Below, in pieces: positions 16,607 to 24,765 of a DNA stretch of 64,000 bases. Source of the DNA: Streptomyces sp. MJM8645 (GTDB lineage: Bacteria; Actinomycetota; Actinomycetes; Streptomycetales; Streptomycetaceae); assembly GCF_001625365.1 (NCBI RefSeq), contig NZ_LJJF01000001.1, forward strand, positions 6,436,501-6,500,500, in the 5' to 3' direction. A program made the position numbers and the translations under genes. The notes below the pieces were generated by a model. The model had not been told where the DNA came from. It made no database searches and was given only the letters and a program-made list of their open reading frames with translations. Every line of letters starts with the position of its first letter. The first letter of the stretch is position 1.

Positions 16607-16681
16607 GCTCCGGCCGAGCAGGGTGCGCCAGTGGGGCGGTGAGCTCCGGCCGAGCAGGGCGTGCCCGCGGGGAGGTGAACG
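16574..16681. repeat. 36-bp tandem repeat, three copies, over the stop codon
   Basis: Copies at 16574-16609, 16610-16645 and 16646-16681 begin CCGGCCGAGCAGGG and end GCGGTGAGCT. Because 36 is divisible by three, the in-frame TGA of the exporter (16604-16606) is copied in phase downstream. Confidence 0.85.
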
Positions 16682-16695
16682 AGGGGGACGGCGCA

Positions 16696-16726
16696 GGGCC
16701 CGGACGCCTGGTGCGCGTCCGGGCCC
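16696..16726. terminator. bidirectional terminator
   Basis: GGGCCCGGACGC (16696-16707) and GCGTCCGGGCCC (16715-16726) form a perfect 12-bp stem with a 7-nt loop between the convergent exporter and RidA genes. Confidence 0.8.
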
Positions 16727-16755
16727 TTGCGGTGGTCGGGCTGCTCGGCGGTGTT

Positions 16756-17181
16756 TCAGGCGACGACGGCCTGGGCGTCGATCTCGACCAGCATCGGCTC
16801 CTGCGGCAGCTCGACGAAAATCGTGGTACGGCAGGGCTTCACGCCGCCGGGCTTGATGTTCTCGTCGATGAACTCGGCGTACACCTCGTTCATCAGCGGG
16901 AAGTCCGCCCGCTTGGTGAGGTAGACCCGGAACATCACCACGTCCTCGATGGTGGCGCCGCCGGCCTCGACGATCGCCTTGACGTTCTCCAGCGTGCGCC
17001 GGGTCTGCGCCTTCACGTCGCCGTGGTACAGGTACTCGCCGGTCGCCGGGTCCTGCGGGCCCTGGCCGGAGACCTGGAGGATCGGGCCCTTGCGGACGCC
17101 CTGGGAGAACATCCAGGCGGGGGCGGGGGCGCCGTCGGTGCGGATCTCGGTCTTGCCGTTGGTCGGGTGCTGCTCGTTCAT
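16756..17181 (-). CDS. ridA: RidA family enamine/imine deaminase
   Basis: A 141-residue YjgF/YER057c/UK114 protein. RidA hydrolyses reactive 2-aminoacrylate-type enamines and imines made by PLP-dependent dehydratases. Visible features are GPILQVSGQGPQDPATGE, the TLENVKAIVEAGGATIEDVV helix and KPCRTTIFVELP with the substrate-binding Arg before the last strand. I start at ATG 17181, which has AAGGAA close upstream. An ATG at 17208 overlapping the IclR stop (TGATG) would add nine residues and is possible. It ends the IclR/KDG-kinase operon, fitting a detoxifying partner of the divergent dehydratase. Confidence 0.85.
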   Translation of the reverse strand: MNEQHPTNGKTEIRTDGAPAPAWMFSQGVRKGPILQVSGQGPQDPATGEYLYHGDVKAQTRRTLENVKAIVEAGGATIEDVVMFRVYLTKRADFPLMNEVYAEFIDENIKPGGVKPCRTTIFVELPQEPMLVEIDAQAVVA

Positions 17182-17207
17182 GGGGTTCCTTACGATCTGA
17201 CGGTTCA

Positions 17208-17957
17208 TCAGTTGTGGTCCGGGCGACCGCAGTCGGCCGAGATGGCGCGGGTGGTGGCGAGCAGTTGCGGGAGGAGGTCCAGCACCTGCTCGTAGGGGAG
17301 GACGACGTCCGGGACGGAGATGGACGCGGCGGCGACGACCCGGCCGCTGGCGTCCCGGATCGGGGCGGCCACGCAGTTGATGAACGCCTCGTGCTCGGCG
17401 TGGTCCTGCGCCCAGCCCTGGACGGCGACCTTCTCCAGCTCGGCGAGCAGCGCCTCGGGCGTGCTGAGGGTGCGCGGGGTGTGCGGGGTGAAGTCGATCC
17501 CGGCGGCCACCCGGCGGCGTTCGGGCAGCGGCAGGTCGGCGAGCAGCACCTTGGAGACGGCGGCGCTGTGCAGGGCGGCGCGCAGGCCGATCCGGGAGTA
17601 CATCCTGACCGGGTGCCGGGAGTCGAACTTGTCGATGTAGACGACCTCGCCGCCCTCGTACGCGGCCAGGTGCACGGTCTGGCCGGTGGTGGCGTTCAGC
17701 TCGGCCAGGTGCGGGGCGGCGATCCGGCGGACGCCGCGCTGTTCCAGGGCGAGGCCGGAGAGGGCGAACAGGCCGGCGCCCAGGTGGTAGCGGTAGGCGG
17801 CGTCACGGTAGACGAACCGTTCCTCCTCCAGGCTCTGGAGCAGTCGGAGCACGGTCGTCTTGTGGACGCCGAGCACCTCGGCCAGCTGGTCGAGGGAGCG
17901 TTCGCCCTCGCCGAGTTCGGCGAGCAGGCGCAGGGCGCGGGTGACGGTCTGGCTCAT
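17208..17957 (-). CDS. IclR family transcriptional regulator
   Basis: A 249-residue IclR protein. An N-terminal winged helix (LAEVLGVHKTTVLRLLQSLE, residues about 20-45) is followed by a GAF-like effector domain with HLAAYEGGEVVYIDKFDS, ALHSAAVSKVLLADLP and INCVAAPIRDASGRVVAA. It sits between KDG kinase and RidA on the same strand and is the obvious controller of the two divergent operons. The 30-bp palindrome at 19171-19200 is the best candidate operator. The likely inducer is KDG or a related sugar acid, as for other IclR/KdgR regulators. That is inference. Confidence 0.88.
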   Translation of the reverse strand: MSQTVTRALRLLAELGEGERSLDQLAEVLGVHKTTVLRLLQSLEEERFVYRDAAYRYHLGAGLFALSGLALEQRGVRRIAAPHLAELNATTGQTVHLAAYEGGEVVYIDKFDSRHPVRMYSRIGLRAALHSAAVSKVLLADLPLPERRRVAAGIDFTPHTPRTLSTPEALLAELEKVAVQGWAQDHAEHEAFINCVAAPIRDASGRVVAAASISVPDVVLPYEQVLDLLPQLLATTRAISADCGRPDHN

Positions 17958-17994
17958 CGTGCTCCGCCGGGGTCGTTCGGGCTCGGGTTGGTGC

Positions 17995-19098
17995 TCATTG
18001 TGCCCGGGCCCGCCGGGTGCCGCGGGACCGGTCCGCGGGGACGGCCGGGCCGGTGATGCCCTCCACCGAGACCCGGGTGGCGGCCCAGTCGGCGGGCGAG
18101 GCGTCGAGCAGCGCGGCCACCACGGCGGCGGGCGGCAGTTCGGCCTGGTCGCCGTGGGCGGTCAGCGCGCAGGCGGCGCTCAGGTGGCCGAGCCGCAGCC
18201 GGCGGCGCTGGTCCAGGCCGCGGACGGTGCCGGCCAGGTAGCCGGCGGCGAAGGCGTCGCCCGCGCCGGTGGCCTCGACCACCTCGACGGCCAGGGCCGG
18301 TTCGCTCACCGACGTGCCGTCCCGCTCCAGGGCGGTGACCAGCCGGGCGGCGTCCTTGACCACCACGGTGGCCGGGGAGGCGAAGCGGCGGCGCAGCGCG
18401 ACCGGCTCCCCGGTGCCGAACGCGGCCTCGGCCTCGTCGGCGCCGATCAGCAGCAGGTCGGCGGCGTCCAGCAGCGGCGGCAGGACGGCCGGGTCGCGGT
18501 CGTGCCAGAGTGCGGGGCGCCAGTTGAGGTCGAAGCTGATGGTCCGCTCCGGGGGGCGGTCGGCGAGCAGGGCGCGCAGCAGCGCCAGGCAGTCGTCGGA
18601 GAGCGCGGCGGTGATGCCGGACAGGTGCAGCAGACGGGCGCCGGACAGCAGCCGGACGGCCGCCGGGTCGGCCAGCAGGGCGGGGGAGAGCGCGGCGGCC
18701 GCGGAGCCGCGCCGGTGGTAGTGCAGCCGGCTGCGGCCGGGGCCGAGGTCGTGGTGGTGGCCGGTGGCGCCGCCGACCTCCTTGAGGTACAGGCCGGTGG
18801 GGCGGTGCGGGTCGACGGCGACCGCCGAGACGTCCACGCCGCGGGCGGCGACCTCGGCGAGCAGCCGGCGGCCGAAGCCGTCGTCGCCGACCCGGCTGAT
18901 CCAGGCGGTCGGCACGCCGAGCGCGGCCAGCGCACCGGCCACGTTGGACTCCGCGCCGCCGACCGACAACCGGAAGTTCTCCACGGCCTCCAGCGGGCCC
19001 GGCCGGTCCGGCAGCAGCACCGCCATGGACTCGCCCACGCACACGGCCGTCGGGGAAGGACCGGGGCGGGCCGGGCCCGGGGTGTCCTGTCGCGGCAT
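17995..19098 (-). CDS. kdgK: 2-keto-3-deoxygluconate kinase-like PfkB sugar kinase
   Basis: A 367-residue ribokinase-family enzyme. GGAESNVAGALAALG and VGDDGFGRRLL are the N-terminal PfkB signature, SFDLNWRPALW the mid segment, and VEATGAGDAFAAGYLAG the C-terminal signature with the catalytic Asp. The specific match to KDG kinases is the YHRRGSAAAALSP region plus the aldolase context. It would phosphorylate KDG to KDPG for the aldolase encoded at 22142-22798. The start ATG has GGAGGAG upstream. It is first in the leftward operon ahead of IclR and RidA. The N-terminal 15 and C-terminal 30 residues are low-complexity. Confidence 0.8.
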   Translation of the reverse strand: MPRQDTPGPARPGPSPTAVCVGESMAVLLPDRPGPLEAVENFRLSVGGAESNVAGALAALGVPTAWISRVGDDGFGRRLLAEVAARGVDVSAVAVDPHRPTGLYLKEVGGATGHHHDLGPGRSRLHYHRRGSAAAALSPALLADPAAVRLLSGARLLHLSGITAALSDDCLALLRALLADRPPERTISFDLNWRPALWHDRDPAVLPPLLDAADLLLIGADEAEAAFGTGEPVALRRRFASPATVVVKDAARLVTALERDGTSVSEPALAVEVVEATGAGDAFAAGYLAGTVRGLDQRRRLRLGHLSAACALTAHGDQAELPPAAVVAALLDASPADWAATRVSVEGITGPAVPADRSRGTRRARAQ

Positions 19099-19170
19099 CT
19101 GCTGGGCTCCTCCGTCTGCGGCGGCCGTTCCGTTGACCGTGATCCGGCGCCGATGCTAGAACCGTCATGC

Positions 19171-19205
19171 CAACATGTGCAACCCTCATTGCACATGTTG
19201 CAACA
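19171..19205. promoter_or_regulatory. 30-bp palindromic operator between divergent operons
   Basis: CAACATGTGCAA (19171-19182) and TTGCACATGTTG (19189-19200) are perfect 12-bp inverted repeats around CCCTCA. A second palindrome TGTTGCAACA (19196-19205) overlaps the right arm. It is centred 20-50 bp before the GTG at 19225, as expected for the IclR regulator of this cluster. Confidence 0.75.
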
Positions 19206-19224
19206 CGGCAGATGGAGGAAGACG

Positions 19225-20526
19225 GTGGAGCAGACCTTCGCAAGCATCGGCACCGGGCCGGGCATCGACGACGGCGCGGTGGCGGCCCTCGCCGACGAGA
19301 CGCTCGACTGGCGGTTCAAGGCCGCCCCGCCGGAGGCCTGGGGGCACTCCGTCCGCGACTGGCTGGCCACCGGGCCCACCCTCACCGGGCTCGGCACCCC
19401 GCTGCTCACCCTGGACGGCGCCGCGCTCGACCACAACCTGCGCACCATGGCCGACTGGTGCGCCAAGGCCGGGGTCGCGCTCGTGCCGCACGGCAAGACC
19501 ACCATGGCGCCCGCCCTCTGGCAGGCGCAGCTCGCCGCCGGCAGCCACGGCATCACCCTCGCCAACCTGCCGCAGGTGCGCGTCGCCCGGGCCTTCGGAG
19601 TCGAGCGGATCCTGCTCGCCAACACCCTGCTCGACCCGGCCGGACTGGCCTGGCTCGCCGCCGAACTGGCCGCCGACCCGGCGTTCGCCTTCGTCTCCTG
19701 GGTGGACTCCACCGAGAGCGTCCGGCTGATGGACGAGGCGCTGCGCGCCGCCGGGGCCCAGCGGCCCGTCGAGGTCCTGGTCGAACTCGGCGGACCCGGC
19801 GGGCGCACCGGCGCCCGCGGCGTCGACGCGGCCGTCGAGATCGCCGCCGCCGTGCTGCGCGCGCCCACCCTGCGCCTCGCGGGCGTCGGCGGCTACGAGG
19901 GCGCGCTCGCCCACGACGCCACCGCCGACGGGCTGGCCACCGTCCGCGGCTACCTCAAGGCGCTCGCCGACCTGCACGGCCGGCTCGCCCGCGCCTACCC
20001 GGACGACGCCCGGCCGATCGTGACGGCCGGCGGCAGCGCCTACTTCGACCTGGTCGTCGAGGAACTCGCAGGCCTGCCGGAAGCCCTCGTGGTCCTGCGC
20101 TCGGGCGCGTACATCGCCCACGACGACGGCTTCTACCGGGGCATCTCGCCGCTGGTCCGGGGCGCCGGCGCCACGCCGTTCCGCAGCGCGCTGCACGGCT
20201 GGGCCCGGGTGGTGTCCCGGCCCGAGCCGCAACTGGCCCTGCTGGACGCCGGCAAGCGCGACCTGCCCTTCGACGAGGGCCTGCCCGAGCCGCAACACGT
20301 GCGCGGCGGAGCCGAGTTGACCGGCACTGCGGCCCGGATCACCGCACTCAACGACCAGCACGCCTTCCTGCGCGACGCGGGCGACCTCGCCCCGATCGGC
20401 GCGGTGCTGCGACTCGGCGTCTCCCACCCGTGCACGGCCTTCGACAAGTGGACCGCGATCCCGGTGCTCGACTCCGCCGACGCGGCCGAGCCGAAGGTCA
20501 CCGGGCTGGTCAGGACGTTCTTCTGA
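19225..20526 (+). CDS. D-serine dehydratase-like PLP enzyme (possible D-glucosaminate ammonia-lyase)
   Basis: A 433-residue fold-type III PLP enzyme of the D-threonine aldolase/D-serine dehydratase group. LVPHGKTTMAPALWQ carries the Schiff-base Lys, AGVGGYEGAL and VTAGGSAYFDLV build the barrel, and GVSHPCTAFDKW holds the His-x-Cys pair that binds zinc in eukaryotic-type D-serine dehydratase. Known relatives remove ammonia from D-serine, D-threonine, or D-glucosaminate giving 2-keto-3-deoxygluconate. The KDG kinase and KDPG aldolase in the cluster favour D-glucosaminate. GTG 19225 has GGAGGAA upstream. It overlaps the next gene by one base (TGATG). Confidence 0.8.
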   Translation: MEQTFASIGTGPGIDDGAVAALADETLDWRFKAAPPEAWGHSVRDWLATGPTLTGLGTPLLTLDGAALDHNLRTMADWCAKAGVALVPHGKTTMAPALWQAQLAAGSHGITLANLPQVRVARAFGVERILLANTLLDPAGLAWLAAELAADPAFAFVSWVDSTESVRLMDEALRAAGAQRPVEVLVELGGPGGRTGARGVDAAVEIAAAVLRAPTLRLAGVGGYEGALAHDATADGLATVRGYLKALADLHGRLARAYPDDARPIVTAGGSAYFDLVVEELAGLPEALVVLRSGAYIAHDDGFYRGISPLVRGAGATPFRSALHGWARVVSRPEPQLALLDAGKRDLPFDEGLPEPQHVRGGAELTGTAARITALNDQHAFLRDAGDLAPIGAVLRLGVSHPCTAFDKWTAIPVLDSADAAEPKVTGLVRTFF

Positions 20527-22145
20527 TGGCGGGCGGCAGAGCGCCCGACACCGTCTTCCGGGGCGCCACCGTCGTCGACGGCACCGGCGCGGACCGCTAC
20601 CGGGCGGACGTGCGGATCACCGACGGGCTGATCACCGGGATCGGCCCCGGCCTCGACGCGCCGACGGTGGTGGACGCCGACGGGCTGGTCCTCGCCCCCG
20701 GCTTCATCGACATGCACGCCCACTCCGACCTCGCCCTGCTGCTCGAACCCGAGCACCCGGCCAAGGTCACCCAGGGCGTCACCTGCGAGGTCCTCGGCCA
20801 GGACGGCCTGTCCTACGCCCCGGTGGACGACACCACCCTGCCCGCGCTGCGCCGCCAACTGGCCGGCTGGAACGGCGATCCGGAGGCCTTCGACTGGGAC
20901 TGGCGCGGCGTCGCCGGCTACCTGGACCGGATCGACCGCACCGGCGTCGCCGTCAACGCCTGCTACCTCGTCCCGCACGGCTCGCTGCGGATGCTCGCCA
21001 TGGGCTGGGCCAACCGGCCGCCCACCCCGGCCGAACTCGACCGGATGCGCCAGGAGTTGGCGCAGGGCCTGCTGGACGGCGCGGTCGGCATGTCCAGCGG
21101 TCTCAGCTACACCCCCGGGATGTACGCGGACACCGCCGAGCTGGTCGAGCTGTGCACCGTGGTCGCGGCCTACGGCGGCTTCCACGCCCCGCACCAACGC
21201 TCGTACGGCGCAGGCGCGTTGGATGGCTACGCGGAAATGGTGGAGATCGCCCGGCGGACCGGCTGCGCGCTGCACCTGACCCACGCCACGATGAACTTCG
21301 GCGTCAACCGGGGCCGGGCCGGCGAACTGCTGGAACTGGTCGACCAGGCACTCGCCGACGGCGTCGACCTCACCCTGGACAGCTACCCCTACCTGCCCGG
21401 CTCCACCACCCTGGCCGCCCTGCTGCCCAGTTGGGCCACCGAGGGCGGCCCGGAAGCGACCCTCACCCGGCTCGCCGACCCGGCCGCCCGCGAGCGGATC
21501 CGGTACGAGGTGGAGGAGAAGGGCAGCGACGGCTGCCACGGCGTCGTCACCGACTGGGCGACGATCCAGATCTCCGGCGTCCGGACGGCCGAGCTGGCAC
21601 GGACGGTCGGCCGGACCGTCGCCGAACTCGCCGCCGAGCAGGGCCGCAGCGGGACGGAGGTCTTCCTCGACCTGCTGCGCCGCGACGAACTGGCCACCAC
21701 GATCCTCCAGCACGTCGGGCACGAGGAGAACGTCCGGGCGATCATGCGCCACCCGGCGCACACCGTCGGCAGCGACGGGCTGCTGGTCGGCGCCCGGCCG
21801 CACCCGCGCGCCTGGGGCACCTTCCCCCGCTACCTCGGCCACTACAGCCGGGAGTTGGGCGTGCTGACGCTGGAGGAGGCCATCGCCCGGATGACCGGCC
21901 GGCCCGCCGCCCGGCTCGGGCTGCACCGGCGCGGCCGGATCGCCCCCGGCCACCACGCCGACCTGGTGCTCCTCGACCCCGAGAAGGTCCGGGACGCCGC
22001 CACCTTCGAGCACCCCCGGCTGCCCGCCGAGGGCGTCCAGCACGTGTACGTCAACGGCACCGCCGTCGTCCGGCAGGGCCGCACCACGGGCGCCCGGCCC
22101 GGGCGCGCCCTGCGCCGCACCGACCGAGGAACCAGATCCCTGTGA
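20526..22145 (+). CDS. N-acyl-D-amino-acid deacylase family amidohydrolase
   Basis: A 539-residue amidohydrolase-superfamily enzyme. LAPGFIDMHAHSDLALLL has the HxH metal site, GLSYTPGMYADTAEL and CALHLTHATMNFG are D-aminoacylase blocks, TLDSYPYLPGSTTL follows, and GSDGLLVG gives the late catalytic Asp. The C-terminal LHRRGRIAPGHHADLVLLD closes the composite barrel. D-aminoacylases remove acyl groups from N-acyl-D-amino acids. In this operon N-acetyl-D-glucosaminate, which is an N-acetylated D-configured 2-amino acid, is an attractive substrate. It is coupled to its neighbours at both ends by overlapping stops and starts. Confidence 0.82.
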   Translation: MAGGRAPDTVFRGATVVDGTGADRYRADVRITDGLITGIGPGLDAPTVVDADGLVLAPGFIDMHAHSDLALLLEPEHPAKVTQGVTCEVLGQDGLSYAPVDDTTLPALRRQLAGWNGDPEAFDWDWRGVAGYLDRIDRTGVAVNACYLVPHGSLRMLAMGWANRPPTPAELDRMRQELAQGLLDGAVGMSSGLSYTPGMYADTAELVELCTVVAAYGGFHAPHQRSYGAGALDGYAEMVEIARRTGCALHLTHATMNFGVNRGRAGELLELVDQALADGVDLTLDSYPYLPGSTTLAALLPSWATEGGPEATLTRLADPAARERIRYEVEEKGSDGCHGVVTDWATIQISGVRTAELARTVGRTVAELAAEQGRSGTEVFLDLLRRDELATTILQHVGHEENVRAIMRHPAHTVGSDGLLVGARPHPRAWGTFPRYLGHYSRELGVLTLEEAIARMTGRPAARLGLHRRGRIAPGHHADLVLLDPEKVRDAATFEHPRLPAEGVQHVYVNGTAVVRQGRTTGARPGRALRRTDRGTRSL

Positions 22146-22798
22146 ATCCCCCCTCCGTGAATCCTCCCTCCGTGAACCCCCTCGCCGACCTGCGGGACGA
22201 CCCGGTGATCGCCGTGGTCCGCGCGCCCCGCATCCCGGACGCGGCCGCGCTGTGCGCCGCGCTCGCCGACGGCGGCATCAACTGGACCGAATTCACCTAC
22301 ACCACACCGGAGGTGACGACGCACCTGCGGCGTGCCGCGGACGCGGGCTGGCGGGTCGGCGTGGGCACCGTGCTGACCGCCGAGCAGGCCGAGCGCGGGG
22401 TCGCGAGCGGGGCGTCCTTCCTGGTCACCCCCGGCTGCCGGCCCGAGGTGGCGCAGGCCGCCCGGGCCGCCGGGGTGCCGGTGGTGCTCGGGGCGCTCAC
22501 CCCGACCGAGGTGGCCCGGGCGGTGGACCTCGGGGCCGCCGCCGTGAAGATCTTCCCGGCCCGGGCGTTCGGCCCCGGCTACTTCAAGGACCTGCGCGGC
22601 CCGTACCCGGACGTCCCGCTGGTGGCCTCCGGCGGGGTGAACGCGGGCAACGCCGCCGACTTCCTGGCGCACGGCGCGCTCGCGGTCTGCGCGGGCACGG
22701 ACGTGGTGCCGCCGGACGCGGTCGCGGCGGGGGACTGGGCGGAGATCACCCGGCGGGCCCGGGCGTTCACTGCGGCGTGCGCGGTGGCCCGGGCCTGA
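22142..22798 (+). CDS. eda: KDPG / 4-hydroxy-2-oxoglutarate aldolase
   Basis: A 218-residue class I aldolase. Landmarks are VIAVVRAP, WTEFTYTTPE with the catalytic Glu, GVGTVLTAEQAE, FLVTPGCRPEV and AAVKIFPARAFGP with the Schiff-base Lys136, then LVASGGVNAGNAADFL for phosphate binding. It cleaves KDPG to pyruvate and glyceraldehyde 3-phosphate. GTG 22142 overlaps the previous TGA (GTGA) and has GAGGAA upstream. The next two GTGs, 15 and 30 nt downstream, lie in phase in a tandem repeat coding VNPPS-VNPPS-VNP and are alternative starts. It is last in the rightward operon. Confidence 0.9.
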   Translation: MNPPSVNPPSVNPLADLRDDPVIAVVRAPRIPDAAALCAALADGGINWTEFTYTTPEVTTHLRRAADAGWRVGVGTVLTAEQAERGVASGASFLVTPGCRPEVAQAARAAGVPVVLGALTPTEVARAVDLGAAAVKIFPARAFGPGYFKDLRGPYPDVPLVASGGVNAGNAADFLAHGALAVCAGTDVVPPDAVAAGDWAEITRRARAFTAACAVARA

Positions 22799-23010
22799 GG
22801 GGCCGGCGGGTGGCGGGGTGCCGGGGCGGCGGTCGGCGGACTGTCGGGGCTGTCGGGACGGCCGTCGGCGGGTATTAGGGACGGCTGGTCGGTGGGCTGT
22901 CGGGACGGCCGGGGATGGGCGAGAATCGTGCTCCCCAGCCCCAGCCCCAGCCCCAGCCCCAGCCCTGGCCCCGGCCCCGGCCCCCGGATCCGGCAGGAGG
23001 ACCCACCCCC
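22799..23010 (+). other. repeat-rich spacer before the GH13 gene
   Basis: Contains a degenerate repeat of CTGTCGGGACGGCCG-like units (22846-22910) and a hexanucleotide run of CCCAGC, about five copies (22934-22967), grading into CCCCGG. The AGGAGG ribosome site of the glucosidase is at 22995-23000. Nothing else is seen. Confidence 0.6.
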
Positions 23011-24591
23011 ATGACCTCGCCCCGCCCCGGCCCCGACTGGCTGGCCGACGCCGTCCTGTACCAGATCTACCCGCAGAGCTTCGCGGACTCCGACGGCGAC
23101 GGCATCGGCGACTTCGCCGGCATCGCCGCGCACCTCGACCACCTCGCCTGGCTCGGCGTCGACACCGTCTGGCTCAACCCCTGCTTCGCCTCCCCGTTCC
23201 GCGACGCCGGCTACGACGTCGCCGACTACCTCGCCCCGGCCCCGCGCTACGGCGGTACCGAGGACCTGGTCGTGCTGGTCGAGGCCGCCCGCCGCAAGGG
23301 CATCCGGATCCTGCTCGACCTGGTCGCCGGCCACACCTCCGACCGCCACCCCTGGTTCCTGGCCGCCGCCGAGGACCCGGCCGACCACCGGTACATCTGG
23401 TCCGACCAGCGGGTGGACGGCTTCGTCGCCTCGCCCGGCAGCCGCCCCGGCTGGTACCGGCCGAACTTCTTCGACTGCCAGCCCGCGCTCAACTTCGGCT
23501 ACGCGCGCCCCAGTTCCGGTGAGCCCTGGCGCCAGCCGGTGGACGCCGAGGGCCCGCGCGCCAACCGGGCGGCCCTGCGCGACGTCATGGCGCACTGGCT
23601 CGGCCTCGGCCTGGCCGGCTTCCGGGTCGACATGGCCTCCTCGCTGGTCAAGGACGACCCGGGCCTGGTGGAGACCGCCAAGCTGTGGACCGGGCTGCGG
23701 GGCTGGCTGGACCGCGCCCACCCGCAGGCCGCGCTGTTCGCCGAGTGGGGCGATCCGGCGGCCGCCGTCGCGGCGGGCTTCCACGCGGACTTCTTCCTGC
23801 AGTTCGGCGGCGCCGACCGCGGCCTGCCGCTGCGCTCGCTGTGGAACAACGGCGCCGGCACGGTCGAGGAGTTCTGGCAGCAGGGCCCGTGCTACTTCGA
23901 GGCCGAGGGGCGAGGCACCCCGCAGGTGTTCCTGGACGCCTGGCGCGCCGCCGCCGAAGCGACCGAGGGCGTCGGCCACATCGCCCTGCCCACCGCCAAC
24001 CACGACTTCTCCCGGCTGGCCACCGGCCCGCGCACCGACGAGCAACTCGCCGCCGCCTTCGCGTTCCTGTTCACCTGGCCCACCCTGCCGGCCGTCTACT
24101 ACGGCGACGAGATCGGCATGCGCTACCTGCCCGGACTGCCCGACGTCGAGGGCAGCGTGCTCGGCCCGCGGTACAACCGGGCCGGCTCGCGGACCCCGAT
24201 GCAGTGGGAGCCCGGGCCGGCGGCGGGCTTCTCCAGCGCGCCGCCCGAGCGCCTCTACCTGCCCGTCGACCCGGACCCGCGGCGCCCGGACGTGCTCTCG
24301 CAGCGGGCCGATCCGACCTCGCTGCTGCACACCGTCCGGCGGCTGATCGCGCTGCGCCGGGCGCATCCGGGGCTGGGCGCCTCCGGCGGGGTGGAGGTCC
24401 GCCGCGCCGGGTACCCGCTGGTGTACACCCGGGCCGGACGGTACCTGGTGGCGGTGAACCCGCGCCGGGAGCCGGGGGTGGTGCGGCTGGAGCACGGCGG
24501 GGCGCGCCCGCTGGAGGTGCGGGGCGTGCGGGTGGCGGACGGGGAGCTGCGGGCGGACGGCTTCTCGTACGGCGTGTTCGAGCTGTCCTGA
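23011..24591 (+). CDS. GH13 family alpha-glucosidase/trehalose-synthase-like enzyme
   Basis: A 526-residue alpha-amylase family enzyme. VLYQIYPQSFADSDGDGIGD is the classic opening, then LNPCFASPF and DAGYDVADY. GFRVDMASSL carries the nucleophile Asp, LFAEWGDP the acid/base Glu and ANHDFSR the transition-state His-Asp. AGSRTPMQWEP late in the chain is typical of alpha-glucosidases and trehalose synthases. It is short for a trehalose synthase. The likely reaction is hydrolysis or transfer of alpha-glucosyl units. The start is ATG 23011 with AGGAGG. An upstream extension coding a Pro-Gln repeat is rejected. It is separated from the KDPG operon by 212 bp. Confidence 0.82.
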   Translation: MTSPRPGPDWLADAVLYQIYPQSFADSDGDGIGDFAGIAAHLDHLAWLGVDTVWLNPCFASPFRDAGYDVADYLAPAPRYGGTEDLVVLVEAARRKGIRILLDLVAGHTSDRHPWFLAAAEDPADHRYIWSDQRVDGFVASPGSRPGWYRPNFFDCQPALNFGYARPSSGEPWRQPVDAEGPRANRAALRDVMAHWLGLGLAGFRVDMASSLVKDDPGLVETAKLWTGLRGWLDRAHPQAALFAEWGDPAAAVAAGFHADFFLQFGGADRGLPLRSLWNNGAGTVEEFWQQGPCYFEAEGRGTPQVFLDAWRAAAEATEGVGHIALPTANHDFSRLATGPRTDEQLAAAFAFLFTWPTLPAVYYGDEIGMRYLPGLPDVEGSVLGPRYNRAGSRTPMQWEPGPAAGFSSAPPERLYLPVDPDPRRPDVLSQRADPTSLLHTVRRLIALRRAHPGLGASGGVEVRRAGYPLVYTRAGRYLVAVNPRREPGVVRLEHGGARPLEVRGVRVADGELRADGFSYGVFELS

Positions 24592-24643
24592 GCGTTCGGC
24601 CGTGGCCCCCGCTGGGGCGGGCGGCTTTCGATCGGCGTCGGAT

Positions 24644-24725
24644 AGTTGTAAGCTACATCCATAGATAGTTGCATTTACCACCTGATGTGGGTGCACGTGG
24701 CACCCTTGATGGTTGCATTTGCCAC
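24644..24725 (+). promoter_or_regulatory. AT-richer control region with direct repeats
   Basis: GTTGCATTTACCAC (24668-24681) and GTTGCATTTGCCAC (24712-24725) are direct repeats 44 bp apart, and GATAGTTG also appears twice before them. Between the repeats GGGTGC-ACGTG-GCACCC (24689-24705) forms a hairpin. The lower GC of this stretch suggests a promoter with operator sites for the YhgE-like gene. Confidence 0.55.
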
Positions 24726-24765
24726 TCATCTCCACTCGACGCCACCGGAGGACGGTACGAACGCC

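Noticed and set aside
22915..23010. N-terminal Pro-Gln extension of the GH13 enzyme
   Set aside because: It is encoded by a CCCAGC hexanucleotide repeat, while the ATG at 23011 has a strong AGGAGG and begins just before the first conserved GH13 segment.
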